Shown here: in pieces, positions 33,750-42,552 of the stretch
Numbering within the stretch: the first letter of the stretch is position 1
Layout of the letters: each line of letters begins with the position of its first letter
Assembly (NCBI RefSeq): GCF_964253915.1
Contig: NZ_CAXUSG020000006.1
Span: forward strand, 296,316 to 360,315
Reading direction: 5' to 3'
Source: Metarhizobium sp964253915
GTDB taxonomy: Bacteria; Pseudomonadota; Alphaproteobacteria; Rhizobiales; Rhizobiaceae
Length of the DNA stretch: 64,000 bases
The notes under the pieces: generated by a model
What the model was told of the DNA's origin: nothing
Databases searched by the model: none
What the model saw: the letters and a program-made list of their open reading frames with translations, nothing else
Program-made: the position numbers and the translations under genes

Positions 33750-34858
33750 CAGCGCTGACCTTCCTTGAAGGCTTTCAGACGCGCCTCGATGGCGTTCTGA
33801 CGCTGCATCCGGCCCAACTCCTCGACTTCGGCCGCGCCGTCTGTCGGCTTGGCGGGAACGCCGGTGACCCGATGGACGGCATCGAGTGCATCCGCCAGGC
33901 GGCGATCGTTGCGCTGCGACGGTGTCGCCGCCGATGTCGGCACCGCCCGTTCGGCCCGTTGGGCATCCTCAAGGCGCTTCTGCGCATCGGCGCGGGCCGA
34001 TGCGATGCTGCGCAACGTTGCTTCCGCCTCGGCGATTTCGGCGGCATTTTCGAGGATGGCCTTGGACAGGGCCTCGCGCTGCGCCTCGAGATCGATCTGC
34101 AGGCCGGTGGCGGCGCGGGCGAGATCCTCGCGGCCATTCTCCAGCCCGACCTTGATCTTGTCGTCGAGATCCTGGATTTCGGCATCGAGATCGCCGGACT
34201 TGGCTTTCAGGCGATGGCCCGCGGCGACGGCGACGCCGAGCGCCGTGCGTGCCTCCTCGGCGATCTTGCCGATTTCGCGTACGGCCTGCTGGGCAACGGC
34301 CGTCGGGTTGGATGCCTCTGCAGTATCGACTGCATTGTTGACGACACCGGCGATGACACGCCCGAGCCGGGCAAGAATACCTTCATTGGTCATGGAAGCC
34401 TCCTTGTTCGGTTGGAAGCCGGACTGGATGCCGGCCTGTATGCGGATCGAATTTCCATCGAAAACCAGCCGCGCCTCGGCAAAATCGCTCCAGCCGCTGC
34501 GATAACCGCTGACCGCGTAGGGCACGACGATGCGCCCGGCGACGGTGGCGATGCTGACGCTATCCGGGCCTTTGACCGCAAACAGCTTGGCATCGAGCGG
34601 GATATCCGAGACGGTTTCATCCGCCCGGCGGCGACTGTGATCGCGCAGTGCGAGGGTTGCCATTCGCGACGGCAGCCCAGTCTTCGTCCTGATTTCTTCA
34701 TAGGCCGCCTCATGCAATGCCACCAGGTTGGCACCCCTTGTGCGGTCCAGAATCGCCATGGCCTGGCGATAGGCATGCAGGGTTTCATCAAGCATCCCCC
34801 GCTCCTTTTCAGCGAGTTGAAGGACAAGCGTGACGGCGGCTTTAAGCTTCGTACCCAT
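33749..34858 (-). CDS. In-frame fusion: TnpB-like N-terminal domain plus PspA/IM30
   Basis: One uninterrupted frame of 369 residues with two parts. Residues 1-155 read like the N-terminal region of IS605/IS1341-type TnpB: LDETLHAYRQAMAIL, LVALHEAAYEEIRTKTGLPS, RMATLALRDH, DAKLFAVKGPDSVSIATVAGR, IVVPYAVSGYR and ARLVFDGNSIRI follow the TnpB order (Y-N-A helix, LHxxxYxxIR, GLPsqMA, 'GRi.vP', 'a.Lv..dg'). The RuvC nuclease half is absent. Residues 156-369 are a complete PspA: MTNEGILARLGRVIAG, AVREIGKIAEEARTALG, then coiled coil. A strong internal ribosome site (34391-34405) could also yield PspA alone (214 residues). First gene of the flotillin operon. Confidence 0.75.
   Translation of the reverse strand: MGTKLKAAVTLVLQLAEKERGMLDETLHAYRQAMAILDRTRGANLVALHEAAYEEIRTKTGLPSRMATLALRDHSRRRADETVSDIPLDAKLFAVKGPDSVSIATVAGRIVVPYAVSGYRSGWSDFAEARLVFDGNSIRIQAGIQSGFQPNKEASMTNEGILARLGRVIAGVVNNAVDTAEASNPTAVAQQAVREIGKIAEEARTALGVAVAAGHRLKAKSGDLDAEIQDLDDKIKVGLENGREDLARAATGLQIDLEAQREALSKAILENAAEIAEAEATLRSIASARADAQKRLEDAQRAERAVPTSAATPSQRNDRRLADALDAVHRVTGVPAKPTDGAAEVEELGRMQRQNAIEARLKAFKEGQR
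34391..34405 (-). promoter_or_regulatory. Internal ribosome-binding site and ATG for stand-alone PspA
   Basis: On the minus strand AAGGAGG is followed six bases later by ATG (34393), in frame with the upstream TnpB-like part. Few genes in the window have a better site. It makes a separate 214-residue PspA product likely, besides or instead of the fusion. Confidence 0.7.
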
Positions 34859-34865
34859 GGCAAAA

Positions 34866-34894
34866 TATATAAAGCACTGCATTGGTGCTTTCAA
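34866..34894 (-). promoter_or_regulatory. Sigma-70-like promoter with a dyad in the spacer
   Basis: Minus strand TTGAAA, 17 nt, TATATA; the ATG at 34858 lies 7 nt after the -10, so the transcript would be leaderless for the fusion ORF. A perfect 7-bp inverted repeat (AAAGCAC / GTGCTTT, 34871-34891) fills the spacer and is a plausible repressor site. Confidence 0.5.
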
Positions 34895-34985
34895 GGTTTC
34901 GACCTTACTATTTCGAGAACGCTTTGGCCCGGCCAATTATTCGGAGCGGCGGTTTGGGTGCACAATCGCTCCCGGCACGGATGAT

Positions 34986-35001
34986 ATGAAATATATTTCA
35001 T
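34986..35001. promoter_or_regulatory. Palindromic operator before the SorC-regulated sugar operon
   Basis: Perfect 16-bp palindrome ATGAAATATATTTCAT, with a degenerate second copy (TGAATTATATTGAC) about ten bases further on. It lies 140 nt before the binding-protein start. A likely site for the SorC-family regulator at 38827. Confidence 0.55.
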
Positions 35002-35140
35002 TGCGTGAATTATATTGACAACATGGGCGGAACCGCGCAATTTGCCTTCACCGCGGATCGAGGAGAACCCGCGGTTCCACAGATCAGGCGCAAAGCGCCG
35101 AGGTTATTTTTGGGAGGGGCTTCGGCCTCGAGGAGGACAT

Positions 35141-36172
35141 TTGCGCACATTTTTCAGCATGGCCGCAACCGCGGCCCTGGCAGCCACCCTATTGTCCGGC
35201 ACGGCGTCGGCTCAGGAAACCGAAAACCCGTTCCGCTGCAAGCCGGGCGAAAAATACGTCATGAACGTCATGGTTTCCGGCGTCGAATACTGGTTCCCGG
35301 TCTATGAGATGTTCAAGCAGGCCGGCAAGCAGTTCGGCTGCGAAACGGCCTATACCGGCACGCCGGAATATGACGTCAACAAGCAGATCGCCACGTTCGA
35401 CCAGGCCCTGGCGCAGAACCCGGCCGGCATTCTCGTCCATCCGATGAACTCCGATCCGTTCATCGAGCCGATCAACCGCGCCATCGACCAGGGCACCGCG
35501 GTCGTCACGTTTGCTGCGGACTCGCCGCTGTCGAAGCGCATCTCGTTCATCACGTCTGACAACACCCGCGAGGGCATCTACGCCGCCGACGCGCTGGCCG
35601 AGAAGCTGGGCGGCAAGGGCGAATATGCGGTTCTGGAAAACCCCGGCCAGGACAACCACGACAAGCGCATCGCCGCCTTCATCGGCCGCATGGAAGAAAA
35701 GTGGCCTGACATGAAGCTGGTCGGCCGCGCTGCGTCGAACCAGGACCCGACCAAGGCTTATCAGGGCCTGCTCAGCATCATCCAGGCGAACCCGAACCTC
35801 GGCGCCGTCTTCATGCCGGAAGCCAACTCGGCGATCGGCGCGGCCCAGGCCTCGAAGGAAAGCGGCGGCAAGGTGCTCGTCATGTGCGCCGACGTCAACG
35901 CCAACATCCTCGATATGATCAAGGCCGGCGAAGTCTTCGGTTCGATCAACCCGAACCAGGGCATGCAGGGTTACATGGGCTTCATGCTCTTGTGGCTCGC
36001 CAAGCATCCGGAACTCATCGACCCGATGAACGATGCCAAGCGCTCCGGCTTCAACCCGATGAGCGTTCCCTTCGTCGACAACGGCCTGTCGATCGTCACG
36101 GCCGAAAATGCCGATGATTTTTATTGGGACAAGTACCTGAAGCGTCGTGGTACGAAGGGTATCGAGGAGTAA
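35141..36172 (+). CDS. CUT2-family sugar ABC transporter, periplasmic binding protein
   Basis: A 343-residue ribose-type (Peripla_BP_4) binding protein. The start is TTG at 35141 with GAGGAGG at ideal distance. It gives a signal peptide LRTFFSMAATAALAATLL with cleavage after ASA. The mature protein shows NPAGILVHPMNSDPFIEPINRAIDQGTAVVTF and GVYAADALAEKLGG-like blocks typical of the family. The longer frame upstream runs through promoter sequence and is rejected. It heads a ten-kilobase operon with ATPase, permease, regulator and catabolic enzymes. The ligand is unknown; the enzymes suggest a polyol or pentose-type sugar. Confidence 0.9.
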   Translation: MRTFFSMAATAALAATLLSGTASAQETENPFRCKPGEKYVMNVMVSGVEYWFPVYEMFKQAGKQFGCETAYTGTPEYDVNKQIATFDQALAQNPAGILVHPMNSDPFIEPINRAIDQGTAVVTFAADSPLSKRISFITSDNTREGIYAADALAEKLGGKGEYAVLENPGQDNHDKRIAAFIGRMEEKWPDMKLVGRAASNQDPTKAYQGLLSIIQANPNLGAVFMPEANSAIGAAQASKESGGKVLVMCADVNANILDMIKAGEVFGSINPNQGMQGYMGFMLLWLAKHPELIDPMNDAKRSGFNPMSVPFVDNGLSIVTAENADDFYWDKYLKRRGTKGIEE

Positions 36173-36177
36173 GTCCG

Positions 36178-36230
36178 TCGTTCGGCGGCTTGGGGTGGGC
36201 CGTTTCGGCCCGCTCCATCCGCCGACGATC
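36178..36230 (+). terminator. Structured stem-loop after the binding-protein gene
   Basis: Outer arms TCGTTCGGCGG / CCGCCGACGA and an inner perfect GGGCCG-TTT-CGGCCC, starting just after the stop. No T-run follows. It probably protects or attenuates the message so that binding protein exceeds ATPase and permease. Confidence 0.5.
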
Positions 36231-36258
36231 CGGACATGAGAAGGCGAGGAGTACCCCG

Positions 36259-37815
36259 ATGGCATCGACGGTTTCGGCCGGAAGCGGTCCAGTTCTGGAA
36301 ATCCGCAACGTTTCCAAACACTTCGGTGTCGTGAAAGCACTGTCCGGCGTCGATTTTGCGCTGGAGCGCGGCGAGATCCATGCCCTGTGCGGCGAAAACG
36401 GCGCCGGCAAGTCCACCCTGATGAACATCATCGCCGGCGTGCTGCAGCCGAGTGAAGGCGAGATCCGTTTCGAGGGCAATGTCGTGCGCATCGCCTCTCC
36501 GGCAACGGCGCAAAAACTCGGCATCGGCCTGGTGCATCAGGAAATCGCGCTGTGCCCCGACGTGTCGGTGGCGGAAAACATGTTCATGGCGGCGACCAGC
36601 CTGCGCAAGGCGCCGATGATGAATTATCGCGAGCTGAACCGACAGGCGCAGCAGATCATGCATCGCCTGGCGCCGATCCCCGTCGATGCCAAGGTTTCGA
36701 CGTTGTCGATTTCCAACCAGCAACTGGTCGAGATCGCCAAGGCGCTGACGCTCGATTGCCGCGTGCTGATCTTCGACGAACCGACGGCGGCGCTGACGGA
36801 ATCGGAAGCCAAGGTGCTGTTCGGCATCATCCGCGATTTGAAGGCGCAGGGAATTTCCATCATCTATATCAGCCACCGCATGGCGGAGATTTTTAGCCTT
36901 TGCGACCGGGTGACGGTGTTCCGCGACGGGCGTTATGTTTCGACCGACCCGATCAAGGACGTCGATGCGGATTATGTCGTGCGCCGCATGGTCGGTCGCG
37001 AAATCACCCAACTCTATCCGCCGAAATTGTCCGAGCCGCCGGGCGAAGTCATCCTTTCTGTCCGCGATCTCGGCGACGGTACCCGCTTCTCGAAGATCGG
37101 CTTCGATGTGCGCAAGGGCGAAATCCTCGGCATTGGCGGCCTGATCGGCGCCGGGCGGACGGAGATCGCCGAAGGTATCTGCGGCCTGCGGCCGGTGACG
37201 ACGGGCGGCGTGCTGCTGCACGGCGTGCCGCAAAAGATCGGCTCCTATGCGGACGCGGTGAAGAGCGGCATCGTCTACCTCTCGGAGGACCGCAAGGGGT
37301 CGGGCGTTTTCCTTGACTTGTCGATTGCGAAGAACATTTCGGCGCTGGACCTGAAGCGCTTGACGACAGCCTTCGGGCTGCTGAACGCCCGGGCGGAGGC
37401 GGACCTCGCCCGGGATTTCACCAAAAAACTCGGCGTGCGCATGGGCGGCATCGATTACCCGGTCTCGTCGCTCTCGGGCGGCAACCAGCAGAAGGTGGCG
37501 ATTGCCAAGCAGCTGTCGGTCAATCCGAAAGTCATCCTGATGGACGAGCCGACGCGCGGCATCGATGTCGGCGCCAAGTCGGAAATCCATCGGCTTCTGC
37601 GCGAGCTTGCCGAAACCGGCATCGGCATCGTGGTGATCTCGTCGGAACTGCCGGAATTGCTCGGCCTCTGCGACCGGGTGGCGGTGATCCGGGAGGGGCA
37701 TATCGCCGGCGAACTGACGGGAGAGGACATGTCTGAGGAAAACGTCATGCGACTGGCCTCCGGTGTCGCCATGGAGACGGCGGACAACGAACGGCGGGCG
37801 TCCGCGCATGTCTGA
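36259..37815 (+). CDS. CUT2-family sugar ABC transporter, double-domain ATPase
   Basis: A 518-residue tandem ATPase like RbsA/XylG. First half: Walker A GENGAGKST, signature-like LSISNQQLVEIAKAL, Walker B VLIFDEPTAAL. Second half: degenerate Walker A (GGLIGAGRTEIAE, as usual for this family), signature LSGGNQQKVAIAKQL, Walker B VILMDEPTRGID. The start at the ATG at 36259 is preceded by GCGAGGAG; upstream in-frame residues overlap the stem-loop and are rejected. The following permease gene begins within or just after its 3' end. Confidence 0.95.
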   Translation: MASTVSAGSGPVLEIRNVSKHFGVVKALSGVDFALERGEIHALCGENGAGKSTLMNIIAGVLQPSEGEIRFEGNVVRIASPATAQKLGIGLVHQEIALCPDVSVAENMFMAATSLRKAPMMNYRELNRQAQQIMHRLAPIPVDAKVSTLSISNQQLVEIAKALTLDCRVLIFDEPTAALTESEAKVLFGIIRDLKAQGISIIYISHRMAEIFSLCDRVTVFRDGRYVSTDPIKDVDADYVVRRMVGREITQLYPPKLSEPPGEVILSVRDLGDGTRFSKIGFDVRKGEILGIGGLIGAGRTEIAEGICGLRPVTTGGVLLHGVPQKIGSYADAVKSGIVYLSEDRKGSGVFLDLSIAKNISALDLKRLTTAFGLLNARAEADLARDFTKKLGVRMGGIDYPVSSLSGGNQQKVAIAKQLSVNPKVILMDEPTRGIDVGAKSEIHRLLRELAETGIGIVVISSELPELLGLCDRVAVIREGHIAGELTGEDMSEENVMRLASGVAMETADNERRASAHV

Positions 37816-37837
37816 GAAGGATAAGGGAGAGACGAAG

Positions 37838-38824
37838 ATGGCAGTCGATACATTGGCAGGCGGCGAGGAGCGGGTCTCTTCGTGGCGCCGGCTCGGTTCC
37901 ATGCGCGAGGCGGGACTGATCGCCATCATCCTGGCACTGTGCGTGATCATGACGTTCGCGTCGCCGCATTTCCTGACGCTCGGCAATTTCCGGGCGATGC
38001 TGATGTCCTTCTCGGTGGAAGGCATCGTCGTCGTCGGCATGACGGTGTTGCTGATCGTCGGCGGTATCGATTTGGCCGTCGGCTCGGTGGTCTGCTTCGC
38101 CATGGTGTTTGCCGGCTCGCTGTTCCTTCTCGGGCTGGATCCGTGGAGCGCATCGCTGCTCGGCATCCTCGCCAGTGCGGCGATCGGGGCGATCATGGGC
38201 TTCTTCGTCACCGTGGTCGGGCTCAACCACTTCATTACCTCGCTGGCGGCGATGGTCATCGTGCGCGGCCTCTGCCTGATCATCACCAAGGGAACGCCGC
38301 TGTCGCTGTTCACCATGCCGCCGGCCTTCAAGGCAGTGGGGCAGGGGACGTTCTACGGCGTGCCCTATGTCATCCTGATTTTCGTCGCCGTCGTTGTCGT
38401 CTTCGATTTCCTGCTGCGCCGCGCCACCGCCTTCCGCAAGGTGTTCTATACCGGCAGCAACGAGAAGGCGGCGCAATATTCCGGCATCAAGACCAAGCAG
38501 GTAAAATTCTGGGTGACGGTGATGTGCTCGACGCTCGCCGGTGTCGCAGGCGTCATCTACATGTCGCGCTTCGGTGCCGCGACGCCAACCTTCGGCGTCG
38601 GCATGGAGCTGAACATCATCGCCGCGGCGGTCATCGGCGGCGCGTCGCTCAATGGCGGCTCGGGCACCATCCTCGGCGCCATCCTCGGCATCGCGCTGCT
38701 CTCGGTCGTCACCTCGTCGCTGATCCTGCTCGACGTCTCCGTCTACTGGCAGGATATGATCAAGGGCTGCATCCTGCTCGCGGCCGTGTCCATCGACCAC
38801 TTCCTGCACAAGCGAAAGGCCTGA
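37838..38824 (+). CDS. CUT2-family sugar ABC transporter, permease
   Basis: A 328-residue permease with eight to ten hydrophobic segments and RbsC-type signatures: GMTVLLIVGGIDLAVGSVV, VGLNHFITSLAAMVIVRG, and AAAVIGGASLNGGSGTILGAILG. I chose the ATG at 37838 (AAGGGAGA upstream). An ATG at 37808, overlapping the ATPase stop, would add ten residues and has no ribosome site. It is the only permease gene in this operon, so it presumably forms a homodimer. Confidence 0.93.
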   Translation: MAVDTLAGGEERVSSWRRLGSMREAGLIAIILALCVIMTFASPHFLTLGNFRAMLMSFSVEGIVVVGMTVLLIVGGIDLAVGSVVCFAMVFAGSLFLLGLDPWSASLLGILASAAIGAIMGFFVTVVGLNHFITSLAAMVIVRGLCLIITKGTPLSLFTMPPAFKAVGQGTFYGVPYVILIFVAVVVVFDFLLRRATAFRKVFYTGSNEKAAQYSGIKTKQVKFWVTVMCSTLAGVAGVIYMSRFGAATPTFGVGMELNIIAAAVIGGASLNGGSGTILGAILGIALLSVVTSSLILLDVSVYWQDMIKGCILLAAVSIDHFLHKRKA

Positions 38825-38826
38825 GC

Positions 38827-39837
38827 ATGGCCATCGGCAAGCTCGTGAAGAAACCCGCCGGCTCCTCCGGCCCCCGCGAAGAAATCGTCATCGCGCGGCA
38901 GATGCACCAGGCGCTCGTGCTGCACTTCCTCGAAGGGTTGACGCAGGCGCAGATCGCCGACCGGCTCGGCATCTCGCATGCCACCGTCAACCGGCTGATC
39001 AAGCGCGGCCGGCAGCTCGGCCTCGTCGAGATCAAGATCAAGTCGCCGGTCGAACAGCTTGTCGATATGGAAGAACAGCTTCTGGCGCTGGGTGGCATCG
39101 ATCGTGCCGTGGTGGTGCCGACCGTCTCCGACAATCCGCAGCTTTCGCTGCAGGCGACCGGCGAGGCGGCGGCGCGGCTGCTGCTCGATACGATCAAGGA
39201 CGGTGACACCATCTGCATCACCGGCGGCAAGGGCGTCAGCGCCGTCGTCGCCGGGCTGAAGCCGACGCGGCGCTACGACGTCGAGGTCATTCCGGCGACC
39301 GGCTGCGTCCAGGGCAAGCACTATACCGACGTCAACCACGTCGCGACGCTGATGGCCGACAAGCTCGGCGGCCGGGCCTACCAGATCCACGCGCCGCTCT
39401 TCGCCGACGATGCCGACCAGCGCGAGATGCTGATCAACATGCGCTCGGTCTCGAACGTCTTCCGTCTGGCCCGCGAAGCAACCCTCGCAGTCGTCGGCAT
39501 CGGTTCGATCATGAGCGACGATTCGAGCTACTACGACCTGCATCCGTCTTCCGCGACAGATCGCGCCGCGATCGAGCGCTCTGGGGCAAGCTGCGAATTG
39601 CTCGCCCACCTGCTCGATGCCGGCGGTGCCGTCTGCGACTACAGCCTCAACCGCTCGCTGGTTTCCCTGACGCTTGACGAATTCGCCTCGATCCCCACCA
39701 AGATCGGCGTTGCCAGCGGTCCGAACAAGGCCGGGCCGATCCTCAGCGTCATGCGCGGCGGCCATCTCGATACGCTGGTGACCGACGAAAGCACCAGCGC
39801 CCGCATCCTTGATCTTGCTCACGGAGTTTCAGCATGA
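38827..39837 (+). CDS. SorC/DeoR-type sugar-binding transcriptional regulator
   Basis: A 336-residue protein. An N-terminal helix-turn-helix (LEGLTQAQIADRLGISHATVNRLIKRGRQLGLVEI) is followed by the SorC sugar-phosphate-binding domain (GEAAARLLLDTIKDGDTICITGGKGVSAV, VVGIGSIMSDDSSYY, GPNKAGPILSVMRGGHLDTLVTDES). EryD, the erythritol regulator of Brucella and rhizobia, belongs to this family. It starts 2 nt after the permease stop and overlaps the next gene by 4 nt. It likely responds to a phosphorylated intermediate of the operon's own pathway and binds the palindrome at 34986. Confidence 0.92.
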   Translation: MAIGKLVKKPAGSSGPREEIVIARQMHQALVLHFLEGLTQAQIADRLGISHATVNRLIKRGRQLGLVEIKIKSPVEQLVDMEEQLLALGGIDRAVVVPTVSDNPQLSLQATGEAAARLLLDTIKDGDTICITGGKGVSAVVAGLKPTRRYDVEVIPATGCVQGKHYTDVNHVATLMADKLGGRAYQIHAPLFADDADQREMLINMRSVSNVFRLAREATLAVVGIGSIMSDDSSYYDLHPSSATDRAAIERSGASCELLAHLLDAGGAVCDYSLNRSLVSLTLDEFASIPTKIGVASGPNKAGPILSVMRGGHLDTLVTDESTSARILDLAHGVSA

Positions 39838-40829
39838 CCGCCTCTCAGATCACTCGCGACATCGGCAAATCCGGCGTTACCGCATCGGCCGTCGGCCTCG
39901 GCACCTGGGCCATCGGCGGATGGATGTGGGGCGGCACCGACGAGAAGGAATCGATTGCCGCGATCCAGGCCTCGCTCGATGCCGGCGTGTCGCTGATCGA
40001 CACCGCGCCGGCCTATGGCCTCGGCCGCTCCGAGGAGATCGTCGGCAAGGCGCTGGCCGGCCGGCGTGACAAGGCGGTGATCGCCACCAAATGCGGCCTC
40101 GTCTGGCACACGCAGAAGGGCAGGCATTTCTTCGATCAGGACGGCAAGCCGGTGCACCGTTATCTCGGCCGCGATGCGATCTTCCACGAGGTGGAGGAAA
40201 GCCTGAAACGGCTCGGCACCGATTACATCGACCTCTACATCACCCACTGGCAGGACCCGACGACGCCGATTGCCGAGACGATGCAGGCGCTGGAAGACCT
40301 GCGCAAGCAAGGCAAGATCCGCGCCATCGGCGCCAGCAATGTCAGCCGCACCGAACTGGAAGACTATGCGCGGATCGGCGGGCTGGATGCGATCCAGGAG
40401 CGCTTCAGCATGATCGACCGCGAAATCGAGGCGGAGCTGCTGCCGGTGACGACGCGGGAAGGCATTGCGACGCTGAGTTATTCCTCGCTGGCGCTCGGCC
40501 TGCTGTCCGGCGTGATCGGGCCGGACCGGGTGTTCGAAGGCGACGACCAGCGTCGCGACAATCCACGCTTCTCCGTTGCCAACCGGGAGAAGGTCGCGGC
40601 CTTCTCCGCCGATATCCGCCCCGTTGCCGACGCCCATCAGGCGAGCATCGCCCAGATCGTCATCGCTTGGACGCTGGCGCAGCCGGGCATCACCTTCGCG
40701 CTCTGCGGCGCCCGCAACCCGCGCCAGGCACTCGACAATGCCCGCGCCGGAACCATCCGGCTGAGCGACGACGAGCGCGGTCTGATCGACACGGCGATTG
40801 CCGGTCGGCTGGCGCAGATGGACTCATAA
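39834..40829 (+). CDS. Aldo/keto reductase
   Basis: A 331-residue TIM-barrel oxidoreductase using NAD(P)H. The catalytic tetrad is present: Asp and Tyr in DTAPAYG, Lys in IATKCG, His in ITHWQD. The C-terminal cofactor region IVIAWTLAQPGITFALCGARNPRQALDN is standard. Its ATG overlaps the regulator stop by 4 nt (ATGA). In this operon it may interconvert an aldose or aldehyde intermediate and the matching alcohol (inference). Confidence 0.92.
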   Translation: MTASQITRDIGKSGVTASAVGLGTWAIGGWMWGGTDEKESIAAIQASLDAGVSLIDTAPAYGLGRSEEIVGKALAGRRDKAVIATKCGLVWHTQKGRHFFDQDGKPVHRYLGRDAIFHEVEESLKRLGTDYIDLYITHWQDPTTPIAETMQALEDLRKQGKIRAIGASNVSRTELEDYARIGGLDAIQERFSMIDREIEAELLPVTTREGIATLSYSSLALGLLSGVIGPDRVFEGDDQRRDNPRFSVANREKVAAFSADIRPVADAHQASIAQIVIAWTLAQPGITFALCGARNPRQALDNARAGTIRLSDDERGLIDTAIAGRLAQMDS

Positions 40830-40846
40830 GGACCGGACGACAGGTC

Positions 40847-42550
40847 ATGAACCGCAAACATGTGATGGATGAACTCCGCGTCCGCGGTCAGGTGGACGTG
40901 CTGGTGGTCGGCGGCGGCATCAATGGTGTCAGCGTCTTCCGCGAACTGGCGCTGCAGGGCGTCGACGTGCTGCTTGTCGAGCGCCACGATTTCTGTTCCG
41001 GCGCCAGCGCTGCCCCGTCACGCATGGTTCATGGCGGTCTGCGATACTTGGAAAATGGCGAGTTCAAGCTGGTGAAGGAATCGCTGTTCGAGCGCGACCG
41101 GCTGCTGGCCAACGCGCCGCACTATGTCGGGCCGCTGCCGACGACGGTGCCGATCTTTGATTTTTTCTCCGGCATCGGCAACGGCATCGTGCGTTTCCTC
41201 GGCCTTACCCGGCGCCCGAGCCGCCGCGGCGCCGTGGTCATCAAGGCAGGCCTCAGCATCTACGACTTCTTCACCAAGGCGCGGCGGATGATGCCGCAGC
41301 ACCAGTTCCGCAGCCGGCGGGAAACGTTGGCAAAATGGCCGGCGCTCAATCCGTCGATCCGCAATTCGGCGACCTATTACGATGCATGGGTAAGCCATCC
41401 CGAACGTATCGGCATCGAGTTGCTGGAGGACGGCCTGTCGGCGCATGCCGGTGCGCGAGCTCTGAATTATGCCGAGGCCAGCCGTGGGCCGGATGGCGGA
41501 TTGGTAGTGACGGACAAGATTTCCGGTGAGGCCGTCGCCGTCACGCCAAAAATGATCGTCAACGCCACTGGCGGCTGGATCGACCTGACCAACACGGAAC
41601 TGAAGACGAAATCGGACCGGCCGTTGATGGGCGGCACCAAGGGTTCGCACCTGATCGTCGAGAACGAAGCGCTGAAGACGGCGCTCGGCGATCACATGAT
41701 CTATTATGAAAACGAGGATGGCCGGATCTGCATCCTGTTTCCCTATCTCGGCAAGGTGCTGATCGGCTCGACCGATATCCGCGTCGACAATCCTGAGGTG
41801 GTGCGTTGCGAGGCGGATGAGCGCGACTATATCCTGCAATCGCTGGCCTTCGTCCTGCCGGAGATCCGCATCCGGCCGGAGGAGATCGTCTTCCAGTTTG
41901 CCGGCGTGCGGCCGCTGCCGGCCAGCAACGACAGTTTTACCGGCCGCATCCCGCGCGATCATTTCTGCACCGTCATCGAAGGCGAGCAGCCGGTGCTGTG
42001 CATGATCGGCGGCAAGTGGACGACGTTCCGCTCCTTCGGCGAACTGGCTGCCGACATGGTGCTGGAACGGCTGGCCTTGCCGCGTCGCATCGAGACCACG
42101 GAGCGGGCCATCGGCGGCGGCCGCGATTATCCCACCAACAGCAATGACTGGGTGGCGCGGCTGGCGGAAAACCATCGGCTGACATTGGCGCAGGCGGAAC
42201 TGCTTTTCCGCCGGTATGGCACAAGGGCAGAAGCCATTGCGGCATTTATCGCCGAAGGAAACGATGCGCCGCTGCCGGGCGCGGCCTATTCACGGCGAGA
42301 AATTCTGTATCTCATCCGCAACGAGGCGGTCGAACATCCGGGCGACATCATCCTGCGCCGCACGACTCTGGCCATCACCGGTGAGGTGTCCATGCAGGTT
42401 GTCGACGCCATTCTCGATCTGCTTGCTGCCGAGCGACAGTGGCCGGACGAGCGCCGCGCGGCGGAGCGGATGCTCTTCCTCGACCTCATGGCCGAACGCC
42501 ACGGCGTTTCCGCAGAAACCCTTATCGCACGCAACTCCCAAGGAGACTGA
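40847..42550 (+). CDS. FAD-dependent glycerol-3-phosphate dehydrogenase family protein (GlpD/EryB-like)
   Basis: A 567-residue flavoprotein with N-terminal dinucleotide fold VDVLVVGGGINGVSVFRELALQ and SRMVHGGLRYLENGEFKLV, the GlpD signature. TDIRVDNP and a C-terminal helical domain also follow GlpD. Erythritol-phosphate dehydrogenase EryB is of this family, so this enzyme may oxidise a sugar-alcohol phosphate at the membrane and pass electrons to quinone. The ATG at 40847 comes 17 nt after the reductase stop. The substrate is not deducible. Confidence 0.9.
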   Translation: MNRKHVMDELRVRGQVDVLVVGGGINGVSVFRELALQGVDVLLVERHDFCSGASAAPSRMVHGGLRYLENGEFKLVKESLFERDRLLANAPHYVGPLPTTVPIFDFFSGIGNGIVRFLGLTRRPSRRGAVVIKAGLSIYDFFTKARRMMPQHQFRSRRETLAKWPALNPSIRNSATYYDAWVSHPERIGIELLEDGLSAHAGARALNYAEASRGPDGGLVVTDKISGEAVAVTPKMIVNATGGWIDLTNTELKTKSDRPLMGGTKGSHLIVENEALKTALGDHMIYYENEDGRICILFPYLGKVLIGSTDIRVDNPEVVRCEADERDYILQSLAFVLPEIRIRPEEIVFQFAGVRPLPASNDSFTGRIPRDHFCTVIEGEQPVLCMIGGKWTTFRSFGELAADMVLERLALPRRIETTERAIGGGRDYPTNSNDWVARLAENHRLTLAQAELLFRRYGTRAEAIAAFIAEGNDAPLPGAAYSRREILYLIRNEAVEHPGDIILRRTTLAITGEVSMQVVDAILDLLAAERQWPDERRAAERMLFLDLMAERHGVSAETLIARNSQGD

Positions 42551-42552
42551 AC

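Noticed and set aside
34394..34858. Calling the TnpB-like part a TldR-type RNA-guided repressor or an active nuclease
   Set aside because: The RuvC half and catalytic acidic residues are absent and no guide-RNA scaffold is visible; only N-terminal domain similarity is supported.
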